From Toxonevra muliebris (lineage: Eukaryota > Arthropoda > Insecta > Diptera > Pallopteridae), in assembly GCA_963691655.1 (NCBI GenBank), contig OY829329.1, forward strand, positions 66,210,852-66,274,851: a stretch of 64,000 bases of DNA. Reading direction: 5' to 3'. Numbering within the stretch: the stretch's first letter is position 1; every line of letters starts with the position of its first letter. Shown piece by piece: positions 36,192 through 48,093 of the stretch. A program made the translations under genes and the position numbers. A model generated the notes under the pieces. The model was given only the letters and a program-made list of their open reading frames with translations. It was not told where the DNA came from and ran no database searches.

Positions 36192-36215
36192 CTTTACTAA
36201 CAAAAAACATCCGAC

Positions 36216-36680
36216 ATGACTGGCCGCGAATCAAATCGCATCAAAGATGCTGAAAAGAAACGCGTTCTCGATGAAGCCGCCCGACGACGACGTGCACGCA
36301 AAGCTCTGGAAGCGCTCGAACAAGACAATTTCCATGAAGACCCGCATGCCGATTTGGTAATGTCAAAAAAAGTGCCAAAATTTCAAGACAGTCTCAAAAA
36401 TTCAAAGGACAAAAAAACAAAACGTAAAGGTGCTGATTATTATCGAGCTAAATATCGCAAAAACTTTCCACAATTGCTCGAGGAAGAGAAACAACTACAT
36501 CCAGACGCACCAAATTATATGAGTGCACTAGCACCACCACCGCAAAAACCAGCACGACATTTTTGTGCTGTTTGTGGCAACTTTTCAAAGTATTCATGCA
36601 CAGCATGTGGCACACGATACTGTTGCATACGCTGTTTGAGCACTCACCAGGATACGCGGTGCCTAAAGTGGACAGCATAG
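36216..36680 (+). CDS. Znhit1: zinc finger HIT domain protein 1 (ZNHIT1)
   Basis: A single-exon frame of 154 residues, the same length as human ZNHIT1. The N-terminal half is basic and helical (MTGRESNRIKDAEKK, then AARRRRARKALEALEQDNFH). A middle block holds RKGADYYRAKYRKNFPQLLE. The C-terminal HIT-type zinc finger (about 115-150) has FCAVCG, YSCTACGTRYCCIRC and the final H and C ligands (STHQDTRC), an arrangement that binds two zinc ions. ZNHIT1 is a subunit of the SRCAP/SWR1-type remodeller that exchanges H2A for H2A.Z; in flies the related activity is in the Domino/Tip60 complex. It starts only 96 bp after the Tfb5 stop on the same strand with no obvious promoter, so cotranscription with Tfb5 is likely. 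Confidence 0.95.
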   Translation: MTGRESNRIKDAEKKRVLDEAARRRRARKALEALEQDNFHEDPHADLVMSKKVPKFQDSLKNSKDKKTKRKGADYYRAKYRKNFPQLLEEEKQLHPDAPNYMSALAPPPQKPARHFCAVCGNFSKYSCTACGTRYCCIRCLSTHQDTRCLKWTA

Positions 36681-37778
36681 TTTTTCTTTTATAAATATTG
36701 TATTTGAATGAACCATTAATTTTTTCTTGAAATATACTGGCACTATAACAAAAAATTTAAGTATCTTTAAAGCTTTTATGCTCATCTACGTAAGTTATAT
36801 TCCATAGTATTGAAGGAAACAGCGACACCAGCCACCAACCGACGAAAGGAAATTTTCTCCACAAAAACCGTTAACCTTTTATTGAAACTTGCTTCGTTCC
36901 ACGCAATAAAATAGTAATTTTTGCAGGCTTGTCAAGTTACGTTTTGATTGGATTACATGAACCATTACTATACAAACCTTATTTTTTATACAGAAATAAC
37001 TTTAAATAATATTTTGGCGCTATTTGATCTTTTTTATTATGATTTTTCAAATTTGCTTTTGGGCCCTGTTTCTCATGCAGGGTTGTACTGCATTGTAGTA
37101 AACTCTCCATTCTAAACAGTGTTTCACTGTAATTATTTTGTTAGATAATTTAACTTGTGTCACGTTGCATTTAATTCGCCCGAACAAACGAAAGAATATT
37201 CATTCGTTCAGCCGGTGTAAATGGTACAGCGTTAAACCAAGGTTGGACATTGGTTCACTACAAAAAGCTCACAAGCAATGTTCAGGCGGTGTAAATGGTT
37301 GCCTGAGTCGAACGGACAGAGTTCGATTTTTAGTGCGTTGCAGTGTTGCTGTTGTTGTGCCATCTACATCAAGTCAGAGAACAAGATTGCTTCTAATAAT
37401 GTTCGGCTGGTGTAAATGATTACGCGAATGAAAATTTATTAACCACAATTTCTACGCGACAGAATCCTCTTTCGTTCGAGCGGTCTAAATGAAGTGTCAG
37501 AATGCGGTTTTCTCTTTTAGTTCTGAACACGGCACGACCTGTCTAATAATGTTATCGTGTTTTTGTGTTTCCCATGGTGAAATCATGTATAAGGTGATAC
37601 CAATATTACAACAATTTCACCTTAATTTCACAATACAACTTTGTTGTTCCGTCAGACACCATTAAATGTCAAATCGGTTTTTTTAAAAATGGCACAAGTT
37701 AAACCTAATAGAAACGAAATAATTAATTTCATACATATACATCGAGAATATGAGTGTTTAAGAAATTATAAAAGAGAA
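36681..37778. other. intergenic DNA with a degenerate GGTGTAAATGGT repeat
   Basis: No gene. Between 37195 and 37495 the word TTCRGSCGGTGTAAATGRT occurs three times, with a fourth more diverged copy (ttcgagcggtctaaatgaa), 75-120 bp apart. The frame at 37138-37419 spans these repeats and is probably not a gene. Confidence 0.4.
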
Positions 37779-37985
37779 GGTTAGGTTAGGTTGGAGTGGC
37801 TGTCGAGAGACACACTTAGGCCTGAACGGCCTCACAACCACATAGTTGGACCTACAATTTGGCGCCGATTTCGAACGGCGGTGTGGCAATTTTTTATCGT
37901 CTTGGTGGTTTTGCAATTACCAACCAAGGTGTGTACTTGTACGCTATCTTATAATTCTCAAATACTTCATATAAAAGAATTGAGT
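37779..37985 (-). repeat. SINE copy B (5'-truncated)
   Basis: The reverse complement matches SINE copy A (49115-49318) over about 200 bp. Shared words include GAATTATAAG, ACAAGTACACAC, TTGGTTGGTAAT, GCAAAACCACCAAG, AAAAATTGCCACACC and the 3' end CTCTCGACAGCCACTCCAAC. The tRNA-derived head is missing. The tail is (AACCT)n. Confidence 0.75.
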
Positions 37986-38413
37986 TGAAAAGAAATACGT
38001 AGGAGAAAATGGAAAACAAATTTAACGCATTTTTGTTGTTTACTGTTTGCAGCAATTTGTAAAATGCCATGCGTTTTATAAGCTGCACATCAACACTGAC
38101 ATAGCCAAGCCCATAAAAATACAAAAATGTTTCTAAATAACACTCACATTTCGGAATCAATGTATGTACTTTCTACTCTCTGTATCAAGAAATACATACA
38201 AAATGCCTTTGTGCAATATATGTATTACTTCACTACCTTTTCAATTAAGTTTGCTTTGCCACACTGGCATTTTTCTTATTGACGTTTCAGTTTCATAGAT
38301 CTTCCAGCTAAGAAGGCTGAAGATTGAACGTTCCGAGAAAATTTAAGCAAATTTGTTTGCAAAAAAATTCAAAATACAAACGAAGATTAATAAATTGAAT
38401 TTAATTTAAAATT

Positions 38414-41400
38414 ATGGCGTCTACAATCAGATTGCTGCAGACTCAGGTGAGTTTGTAATCGAAAAGAAATGGGAAAATTATGTAGCGGTTTACGTATGGG
38501 GAAAGATTTAATGGAAGAACTGAAAATCAAATTAAATAGTTGAAAGCGGTTTGAAAAGCTTACAAATAATGGCAAAATAAATGAAGTTTATTAAATATTA
38601 TGTGGGGGCGATTGTCAATTAGTGATTTTTCAACTGGAGCATGCTTTGTTGGAATTGGAAATTCGGTGAAAATTCGATTTTTCGCAGTGGTGTAGTTCTA
38701 ACCTCAAAGAATTGGGGCAGGTTGTTATCTAACCAAGTGGTAGTCGCCGTAGCTGCAGATAGCGGTTGGGGGTGGGTGGTGTTAAGCAGCTTAAGATTCC
38801 GAAATAATCTAAATAAATAGTGTGTAATTAATTCCAAATGATAAAGTGAACCGAGTGCAGTTAAGATCTGAAAATTTTTGTATATTTTTAATAGTGGCTG
38901 ATAATTTTTTCCCTTTTTATATAAGGCGCAGAAAAAATGTACAAGAAACTTTGTAATTAAAATTGTTTTTCTCGACTTTTCTCTAAGGAACTTGTTACAT
39001 TTTACAGAGGTCATTGTCAAGTATATGCATACTATTTTAATTAATGCATCTAAAAATAAATAATAGCAAACAATGATAAATGAAAGTGCAATTAACTTTT
39101 GATTTCTTTAATCGAATTTGCATCCAATTATTTCAAGTCAAACCACAAATTCTGTAAATTCTTCAAAATCACCAAACTTTAGCTTTAAGGGAGCGAAGCC
39201 GCTTGCATACGTTTCTTCTATGTTATCAGAATTTTAATTTTATTGGTCACAAGATTTCTGTGATAAGGTCCACCACTATGTTACAACGAAATTGATTTAT
39301 ACTGTTCTTTTTTATCACACTTGAGAGTTTTGTGTTTAAACAATTTAAGCCGAAAAATACGAAACATTTCTTATCATTTGCTAACAACGACGCAGTTGAT
39401 TGCTTGCATACTTAGCAGACAGACGTGTTTGTTTGTTTAGTAGCTTCTTGCTTGTGATGAGCTACATTGGGTATATGTCGCTCATTTACTAAATAACTCA
39501 AAAAACGCGATTTTGCAGAAAACGCGTTTAAAGTTTTCAATTGACTCCCACTTTGCAGAAAAAAGAAGAAATCTTATAATTCTCACGCGCAGAGTATACA
39601 AGATATTAATATGAAATTTTTACACAATATGAAGCGTGCTATAATGAATAATCATGCATCATTAACTCGAAATGAGCGATGTGTATATTAGATTTAGCTT
39701 TATCACAGCTGATTTGATTTTATTTGTTCTTTGGAGAAAAGTAGTAATTTATCACCGTTTTCTTGCTGATTTTAGGATTAATTTTAATTTACATATGTGT
39801 GTAAAAAACTTAGTTGGGGTGTTCGCAGTTGATTGTAAATCCGTAGCAACTATTGTAGAATTGTAATCAGTATAAACAAAAACACTAATTTTAATTGAGA
39901 GGCTGAGAGCATAAGCGGACTAATAAACTAAATTAATGAAAGCAAAAGTGAAATAGAGTAAGAGCAAAAATTATATAAAAATTCTTTCAGATCAAAATAG
40001 AAATAGATTGTCGCAATGTTGCGGGAAATTCAAAAGATTACACGCTAAGTGCTGTGAGTTGTCGCAATGTTGCTGTCGCATCCATTGTGTTCGGAGCATC
40101 ACTTTTGCTCTTAAAGAAACTTGAATTGCAGTGAAACATTTTAAGTTTGATAAGGTATTTAACTATTGCTTAACAATGTCAACTACACACATGTATGTAT
40201 ATTGAATAAATTCATTGTCCCTCCTATGATTAAATCGTAATGTTCGCGTGCCTTTTATTACAGATTTTAATTTCATTATTTTGCATTACTTTAAATTCAA
40301 TTCATCTATTGTAGAATAGAATATGAGTTCTAATTTAATTACTGTGATTAGCACGATGTTGAATCTTGTTTGTATTATTATTTGCGTTATCAATGAAGTA
40401 TTTTGGGCATTTGTCTTTTATTAAAGGTTTTTAAAATAAAGTAGAAAATAGGTTAAAACTGCGAGTTTGAAGGCAGATTCACCGACCGAATACTGCACTC
40501 ACTTATAGTGCGAGTGCGATCGTTGAATCACCCTTAACTAGGTTATATAAACAATTATGTTTTATCTCGCTCTTATTTTAAAAAAAAAATTAAATTATCT
40601 GAATGGATAGCTCTTCAGCTTAAAAATCAATTGTTTTTAACCCTTTTCCTCTCTATTTTTTTTTTTTTTTTTTTAATTTTCTTGTCTCAGGTCCGCAAAG
40701 CCGGTAAATATGCCATCGACACGCAGACCCGTCAATTCCATGCCTCTTGCTATACCGCATCCAAGGTGGCCATGTCGAAATTCGATACTGATGTCTATTT
40801 GCCCTATGAGAAATTAACTAAAACTCTTAATATTATCAGCGATCGTTTGAATCGTCCACTCACACTTTCTGAGAAGATTCTGTACTCTCATTTGGATGAT
40901 CCTAAAAACCAAGAGGTAGTTCGTGGCACTTCATATCTTCGCTTGCGTCCCGATCGTGTCGCTATGCAGGATGCCACCGCTCAAATGGCTCTATTGCAAT
41001 TTATCTCATCCGGTTTAAAGAAGGTTGCCGTTCCATCGACCGTACATTGTGATCACTTGATTGAAGCGCAAATCGGTGGCAAGCAAGATTTGGCACGTGC
41101 CAAAGATTTGAACAAGGAGGTATATGACTTTTTGGCATCTACATGTGCCAAGTATGGTTTGGGTTTCTGGAAACCAGGCAGCGGTATTATTCATCAAATT
41201 ATTTTAGAAAATTATGCTTTCCCCGGTTTATTGATGATTGGTACCGATTCGCATACACCAAACGGCGGTGGTCTCGGCTGTTTGTGCATTGGTGTTGGCG
41301 GTGCTGATGCCGTCGATGTAATGGCCAACATCCCATGGGAATTGAAGTGCCCGAAGGTTATCGGCGTGCATTTGACTGGCAAAATCAGTGGCTGGACTTC

Positions 41401-43295
41401 ACCCAAGGATGTTATTCTAAAGGTTAGCAGCTCTATTTTTATTTATTTCTCTTTATCCTATTTGAAATGTTAATGTCCTTTGCGTTAGGTTGCTGATATT
41501 CTCACTGTTAAGGGTGGCACTGGTGCCATCATTGAATATCACGGCAAGGGTGTTAATTCGATTTCGTGCACTGGCATGGCCACCATTTGCAATATGGGTG
41601 CTGAGATCGGTGCCACTACATCGGTGTTCCCCTTCAATGAACGCATGGCCGCTTATCTCAAGTCTACTGGACGTGCCGCCATTTCCGACGAGGCTAAGAA
41701 GTACCAGAGCAAAGTGCTCAGCGCTGATGGCAATTGTGAATACGACGAGCTTATTGAAATCAATTTAGATACATTGGAGCCACATGTCAACGGTCCTTTC
41801 ACCCCGGATTTGGCTCATCCCATCAGCAAATTGGGCGACAATGCAAAGAAAAACGGATACCCAATTGATATTAAGGTCGGTCTAATCGGTTCTTGCACTA
41901 ACTCTTCATACGAAGATATGGGTCGTTGTGCTAGCATTGCCAACAATGCCATGAAGCACGGCATCAAGTCGAAGATTCCCTTCAATGTGACCCCTGGATC
42001 TGAGCAGATTCGTGCTACCATTGAACGCGACGGTATCTCTGAAGTTTTCGCCAAGTTTGGCGGCACTGTTTTGGCCAACGCCTGCGGCCCATGCATTGGT
42101 CAGTGGGATCGTAAGGATGTTAAGAAGGGAGATAAGAACACGATTGTTACCTCGTACAATCGTAACTTCACCGGACGTAATGATGCCAACCCAGCTACTC
42201 ATGCTTTCGTCACAAGGTAAATAGAAGAAATATGTGGATTGAGTTTTTCTACTATATATCTAAAACTAATTATTTGAATTTCTATAGCCCTGAATTGGTC
42301 ACTGCTCTCTCGATTGCTGGTCGCTTGGATTTCAATCCACTCAAGGATGAACTCACCGGCTCCGATGGCAAGAAATTCAAACTTGACTCACCCTTCGGTG
42401 ACGAATTGCCCTCAAAGGGATTCGATCCAGGCATGGATACCTATGAAGCTCCTCCTGCTGTAAGCAAAACTATTTTAAATATAGATCCCCCGTATACATT
42501 TGATATATATTTATAGAGCGGTGAGTCTATCAATGTTGCTGTAGATCCCAAAAGTCAACGTTTGCAACTTTTGGCTCCCTTCGACAAATGGGACGGCAAA
42601 GATTACACCGACTTGACTGTGCTCATCAAGGTCAAGGGCAAGTGCACCACTGATCACATTTCCGCGGCTGGCCCATGGCTCAAATATCGCGGTCACTTGG
42701 ATAACATCTCCAACAACATGTTCATCGGTGCAACCAATTACGAAAATAACGAGATGAATAAAATTAAGAATCAACGCAACGGTAGTTGGGGCGGAGTGCC
42801 CGATGTTGCACGCGACTACAAAGCCAACAATATCAGGTGGGTTGCTGTCGGTGATGAGAACTACGGCGAGGGTTCGTCTCGCGAGCATGCTGCTCTCGAA
42901 CCACGCCACTTGGGTGGCCGCGCCATCATTGTGAAATCCTTTGCACGTATCCATGAAACCAACTTGAAAAAGCAAGGTTTATTGCCATTGACTTTTGACA
43001 ACGCCGCAGATTACGATAAGGTAAATATTGAATACAATGATTCGAATTTATATTTATATTTAATTTTTATTTATAATGATTTCTGCTGTCTTGGCTTTAG
43101 GTACAACCCACTAGCAAAATTTCTTTGCTCGGCTTGGCAAATTTGGCACCTGGCAAACCAGTTGACTGTGAAATCAAAAATGGTAACAAAGTCGACAAGA
43201 TCAAACTCAACCACACCTTGAACGAACAACAAATCGATTGGTTCAAGGCAGGCAGCGCACTCAACCGTATGAAGGAGATTGCGGCCAGCCGTTAA
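38414..43295 (+). CDS. mAcon1: mitochondrial aconitate hydratase
   Basis: Six exons, 38414-38446, 40691-41422, 41489-42216, 42288-42459, 42517-43020 and 43101-43295, join in frame to 787 residues, the family's usual length. Aconitase isomerises citrate to isocitrate in the TCA cycle. The N-terminus ([20 protein letters not shown], then [19 protein letters not shown]) is a typical basic matrix-targeting signal, with its first 11 residues on a separate exon. The three cysteines that bind the 4Fe-4S cluster are at about 391 ([11 protein letters not shown]), 454 and 457 ([10 protein letters not shown]), six residues past their human ACO2 counterparts. The active-site [11 protein letters not shown] block and DHLIEAQ are present. 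Intron 1 (2.2 kb) contains a family A MITE. No iron-responsive element was seen in the short region upstream of the ATG. An AATAAA lies at 43604. The other introns are short. Confidence 0.97.
38447..40690. other. first intron of mAcon1
   Basis: AT-rich intron with no exon of another gene recognised. The word TTGTCGCAATGTTGC occurs twice in direct orientation (40008 and 40059), and a MITE lies at 40472-40534. A T-tract (40659-40673) precedes the acceptor at 40690. Confidence 0.7.
40472..40534. mobile_element. foldback MITE, family A, copy 4 (short)
   Basis: GGCAGATTCACCGACCGAAT on the left is faced by GGGTGATTCAACGATCGCAC (reverse complement of the right end). It is a minimal hairpin-like version of the family of only 63 bp, within the first mAcon1 intron. 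Confidence 0.45.
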
Positions 43296-43603
43296 ACATT
43301 GACTTCGTTCATTCGTTGTTTCGTTTGCATGTTAATGCCTTTACTTATTTGATTTTTCAACTTCCCTCCGCTACCTAGCTCCCACTTTCCTTCCCTTTGT
43401 ATACCAGCGTGTCACAATTATGTTTTTAAATCCATTTACATTTTTAATAAGTTCTTTTTTTCGAACTGCTCACGAGATTTTTCGCAATTGTGGCGGCAGT
43501 TCGATGGATGGGTGCACTGTATTTTTTTATTTTTATTAATTTAATTTTCTTCATTTACAATTTATGTATAAAATCGAAATTATATTTATATGTTATTGAA
43601 AAT

Positions 43604-43609
43604 AATAAA
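43604..43609 (+). terminator. AATAAA polyadenylation signal, mAcon1
   Basis: AATAAA about 310 bp after the mAcon1 stop, in an AT-rich 3' region. It is the best candidate for the main 3' end. Confidence 0.45.
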
Positions 43610-45455
43610 TACAAGAATGATTGCGAAAACTAAACTTACACAATATATACTTATATAAAATTAAATAAATTTAACATAAAAACAGAATTTGAACGCAATG
43701 CATTATTTAAAAAAAAAAAAACACCAACCTTTTAGTAAGTAGCACTTGTAGATTTTTAACAATTTTTAGTAATTCATCTTGGACAATAAAAGTTGATATT
43801 AACTTTCTAGAATTTATTTTTGTTCTTGCATTATATGAAATACATACACATAAATAGTAATTATATGCGCATATTTGAGGTCAAGGTCGGCCACATAAAA
43901 TTGCAAATGGTCAAAGTCGACAGCGATGGCAAAGACAGAAGCAATTTATTGTTAGTGAAATTTAGTTAATTATTTAAATGAAAACTTATTATATTTGTGT
44001 CTCAAAAATACACATATTTACATGCAATTAAACCGATAATAAAATAATTTTAAAGAATTTCCAAAATATACATATGTATATAGATTGTTTCATTCTAATG
44101 TCTTAAAATCGATAAATCAATAAAGAAATTTTCTAGGGGAGCAGAGGGACTGACTCTATTAAACATCTGAAGTCTTCTGATTTTAGCCCATCAAAGTCTT
44201 AACTCTTGAATTTATCTTTCAAGTGCTCTCTTTCTATCTCGTTGTTTTATAACTTGGGGGGGAATTCCATTCTAAAACCTAGCGTGGTTGTCATAGAATT
44301 AGGCCTATTCAGACTCATGTACGTCTCTTGAATTCAATAGCGATGGGAATTTGTATTTTTCAATGGATATTGTATTGGACACCTACAATTTTAAAAGCAC
44401 TTTTTAAAGATTGTTAATGATAGATAGATAGCTCTATATCCAGAATTTCTTTTACTATTTCTCGCTGCTACTCAGCCTTTGCTGATTCATCATTGATGTT
44501 AATGCTGCACAGATAACTTCACATTTATTGTTTAAAAAAAGCTGATGCAATGTCATTTTGGAAGTTTATTTGGCCCTTATATTTTGTATATTTGTTTGTA
44601 TAGATATTTGCATAGCGCAAATCATCTAAGGGCTCTGTAAAACTTCAGCGAATACCTCTAACAGCTTTCTCCAAATTATTCTTATCGTTAGTATTAGGTA
44701 TAAGGAATAGGACTGATAAAAAAAAACATACAGGGCGCACCATCGGTAGTAATAGTGATGCGGATCCACTGCATTGAAAGCTCTCGTAATGTGCGAGGAT
44801 CAGATTGATTGCCTGTTTACGCATAATTGATTTGGTTGCTACCTACGTACTGTGACTTTGTGGAAGAGAGAAGAAAAATGGACGGAGAGGTGCAGAATTG
44901 TATAAGCACAAATAGCAATACCAGAATGAAAATTGTTAAAATTTAAGCTGTAAATTTATATAAAAACAAGATTTGGCTTTTACAGATTTAATTGAACATT
45001 TAAAAATTACAATACTCACAATATTTTAAAGATAGAATTATAAAATAGCAAACAAATATTTAATGCATTTGATTTACTATTTTCTGCTCGCCAAAAATCG
45101 CGCATTCTTAAATTTGTTGGGGTTCGCTTTGACTAGCACTGTATTTTGTTGTTGTATTTCTTCACAGATATTTAAGTAATAAGAGACTCTACCGACCGAA
45201 AAATAATAAATCTAATGCAGTTGAATATAAACAGGTAATGGAAGAAACATTTTACAAATTATAGAAGAATAAAACAAACAAAACAAAAATAAATGATAAA
45301 AATAAAATGAAGAAACCAGCATCAATGAAATAAGAGACCGAAAAAATTATAAGTTACCCCAACAGATGACAGACAGTAAATATAATTGAAGATTGAGGCT
45401 TCATACATCCCCCCTACAGTCTTCCATTCGAATGACCCCCTCTCGCCGACAATAA
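43610..45455. other. intergenic DNA between convergent mAcon1 and kinase genes
   Basis: AT-rich spacer with no coding exon recognised. It includes the 3' ends of the two genes that face each other here. Confidence 0.5.
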
Positions 45456-46371
45456 TTAGTACTTATATTCAAAATATTTCTGATAGTAAGCTAACGTTAT
45501 TAAAGGATCCATTCTGATTATTTCTGGCAATGAAATACGACTGGCCACATCGTAAATGAGCATTTCCTCGCATAGCTTGGCCCAAGTGGCGCCATAATTT
45601 GGTAAAATCGTTTGACACAGACCACGACGTGACAGTTTACTAATCAAATATTTAAAATCATTCATTGAATTTGCCTGTCGGAACGGTGTGTAGCCATTGC
45701 ATAATTCATACAGTACGACACCCAGCGACCAAATATCGGATTTATATTCAAATTTTGAACGATTTAGTATTTCAGGTGGCATATAAAGCAGTGTACCACA
45801 TCCTTGCCAATGCGCATGGGTATTTAAGCCCACAACGGATATTCCAAAGTCAGCAATTTTAACTTGATCCTGAGCGCTCAGTAATAAATTTTCTGGTTTC
45901 AAATCACGATGCATAACCTGACGAATGTGTAAATACTCGAGACCCATAAGAATATCACAAAAATAGCGTAGTAATTGAGCTTTGGATACGGCTGGACGAT
46001 TTGGACGCTTGCGTAGGAGATCGCGTAGAGTACCATTCGGTGCATATTCCATGACAATGTTAACAAAACCAGCATGTTTAAAGCTTCGCAGGTAATTTAC
46101 TATATGCGGATGTTTCAGTTGCGAGAGAATGTAAATCTGGCATGGGTTAAATGGACAGAAAAGAAGATTGGTATGGGATTTATATGATTTTTGTACAAAT
46201 TACCTCTCCCTTTATGCCATTATAATCAGTAGGCGATCCATTTATACTTATACGTTTGATACAAACATTTGAATGTTTTTTACCGTCCAAACATCTGCAT
46301 AGGTAAACCGCGCCAAAGCCTCCTTTGCCTAACAAACGTATAGGTTCCAGATTTGCATCGCCTAAATCCAT
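45456..46371 (-). CDS. small Ser/Thr protein kinase, single catalytic domain
   Basis: Two exons, 46371-46204 and 46136-45456, join in frame to 282 residues that are almost all kinase domain. The glycine loop is GKGGFGAVY (15-23), the ATP lysine is K39 in VCIKRI, the catalytic loop is HRDLKPEN (132-139), the metal site is DFG (152-154), followed by the GTLLYMPPE activation-segment end and SDIWSLGVVLYEL. All catalytic residues are present, so it should be active. The sequence resembles NIMA-related (NEK) kinases most, but I cannot assign a named orthologue. There is no regulatory tail, coiled coil or targeting signal. The start Met lies 10 residues before the first kinase strand. It is convergent with mAcon1. 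The first intron is only 67 bp. Confidence 0.85.
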
Positions 46372-48093
46372 TTAAAGATTTCAATTTTATCTTGTTTCTT
46401 ATCGAATATTAAAGTTAAAATGAAATAACGGAAAATTTAACAGTGCTTTTTAGCTAAAAAAGAAAATGCCACTTTGTATGTGCATGGACAATTATGTAGT
46501 GAAGCTAACTTCAAGGACAACATCAACTGCAATCGAGCCCAACTTAGTATTATTCTTATTTACTTTTTAAGCAACTAATTACAATTTATAATTAAAATGA
46601 AAACTGAACTCACCCGATTATATATATTTATCCACAAAAGAAAACTGAAGCAATAGTACAGCTGTGCAATTAACAATACACTTTGTTTTTCAAACAAATA
46701 CACTTTACAAAAAACAAAACAAAAATACACTATCTGCGTTTTAAATAATGTTTTTAAAAATTTTTATTCTCTCATGTTGTAATTTAAAATGCAGCACATA
46801 AACATAATTATCGATTTGCTTTTAATATAATAAATTTTATAACAATTGTTTGTATTTATTTAATTATTTCATTTTGTTTTGTTTAGTTTTTTCGCTTTTT
46901 ACTAACAGCTCAAAATATTTTACGGACTCACTAATTTATTTTCGCAGACTTTTCATACATAGATATTTTATTTACGATTTTTTTTTTTTTTTTTTTATTT
47001 CTCTTTACAATTTCAAACTATTGAACTAATATATATGTATGTATGTGCATTAGAAAATTGCTAACATAAGTAGTAAAAAGAAGATTGCCAAATGTTATGC
47101 AAATTACCGAAAGAAAGAAAAAATTAAAATAGTTTTTCTTAAATTACTTTTAAATAGATATATCAATTTGTGGTGAATCGATTCGTAACAGTTTTTTGTT
47201 TTTCTTTTTAATTATTTTCAGTATTAATAGTTTTTATTATAATTTACATATATATGTACGTACGTATTGATTACAACACGTTAGAGACATATCATATATT
47301 TATCCTGTTCTTATATTCCTCCCTCCCTACCTTCCTCCGTGGCTACACAGCTCGCTATTCAATTTGTTTTTTTTTTTTTCTTATATTTTGTTTGGTAAAT
47401 TTTTAGGTTATTATCATGCACCTCTGTTTTCTTTTTTAATTAGGCTCTTTTTCTTGATTTCATTTAAATTTTATTCAATGTTTTTAACATTCTTGCTTTA
47501 TTTTATTTAGTTTTTGTATGTTTTTTCTTTTATTTTGTGTGTTTTTTTTTACAATAACCATTAATAGTTTGATTTCTGTTTTTTCAAGCGCCTGTGTTTA
47601 CTGTTATATTTCCTTCTTGTTCTTTCTTAATCTCTTTCTCTGACCACTTCAATGTTTTTCTCTTTTTTCCGTTTACTGCTGGGCGCATACACTCAATCTT
47701 AATTATTAATTACAATGTATTCATAAGGAAATAACTAAATTTATTTTTGCTTTCTCATAAGTCGTAGTCTCTAGGTATGCAGATGTTTTTTTGTTTTTGT
47801 TTTTAATTGTAGTCTAATTTTCTGAAATTAATAATTATAATGGTAGTTTGTGGTTCATGTTCAACATCAATTGATTTGGCGACGTGTTGCGTTATGTTTG
47901 CAGCAACAATAACAGCAACAGACACGCCCAATCAATTTACACAATGGACAAATTGGCGATCGTTTAGCGCCGGAATATTGCCCCATGAGGTGGTTATTGT
48001 AGTAGTAGTTGTAGTTGTGGTGGTGTTGGTAGTGATGATAGTGGTGTTGGTATTGGTGGTGGTGGTAGACAGCAGCGAACGCATTGCAGCGAA
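46372..48093. other. intergenic DNA
   Basis: AT-rich DNA upstream of the kinase and downstream of GMP synthetase. A GTT/GGT triplet run lies at 47993-48068 and gives a Val-rich chance frame. A TTTATT at 47740 is a possible minus-strand polyadenylation signal for GMP synthetase. Confidence 0.5.

Noticed and set aside
37779..37800. Interstitial telomere sequence (TTAGG)
   Set aside because: Only two units and shared with a SINE 3' end; flies lack TTAGG telomeres.
42511..42975. Long minus-strand frame of 154 codons
   Set aside because: Antisense shadow of the mAcon1 fifth exon.
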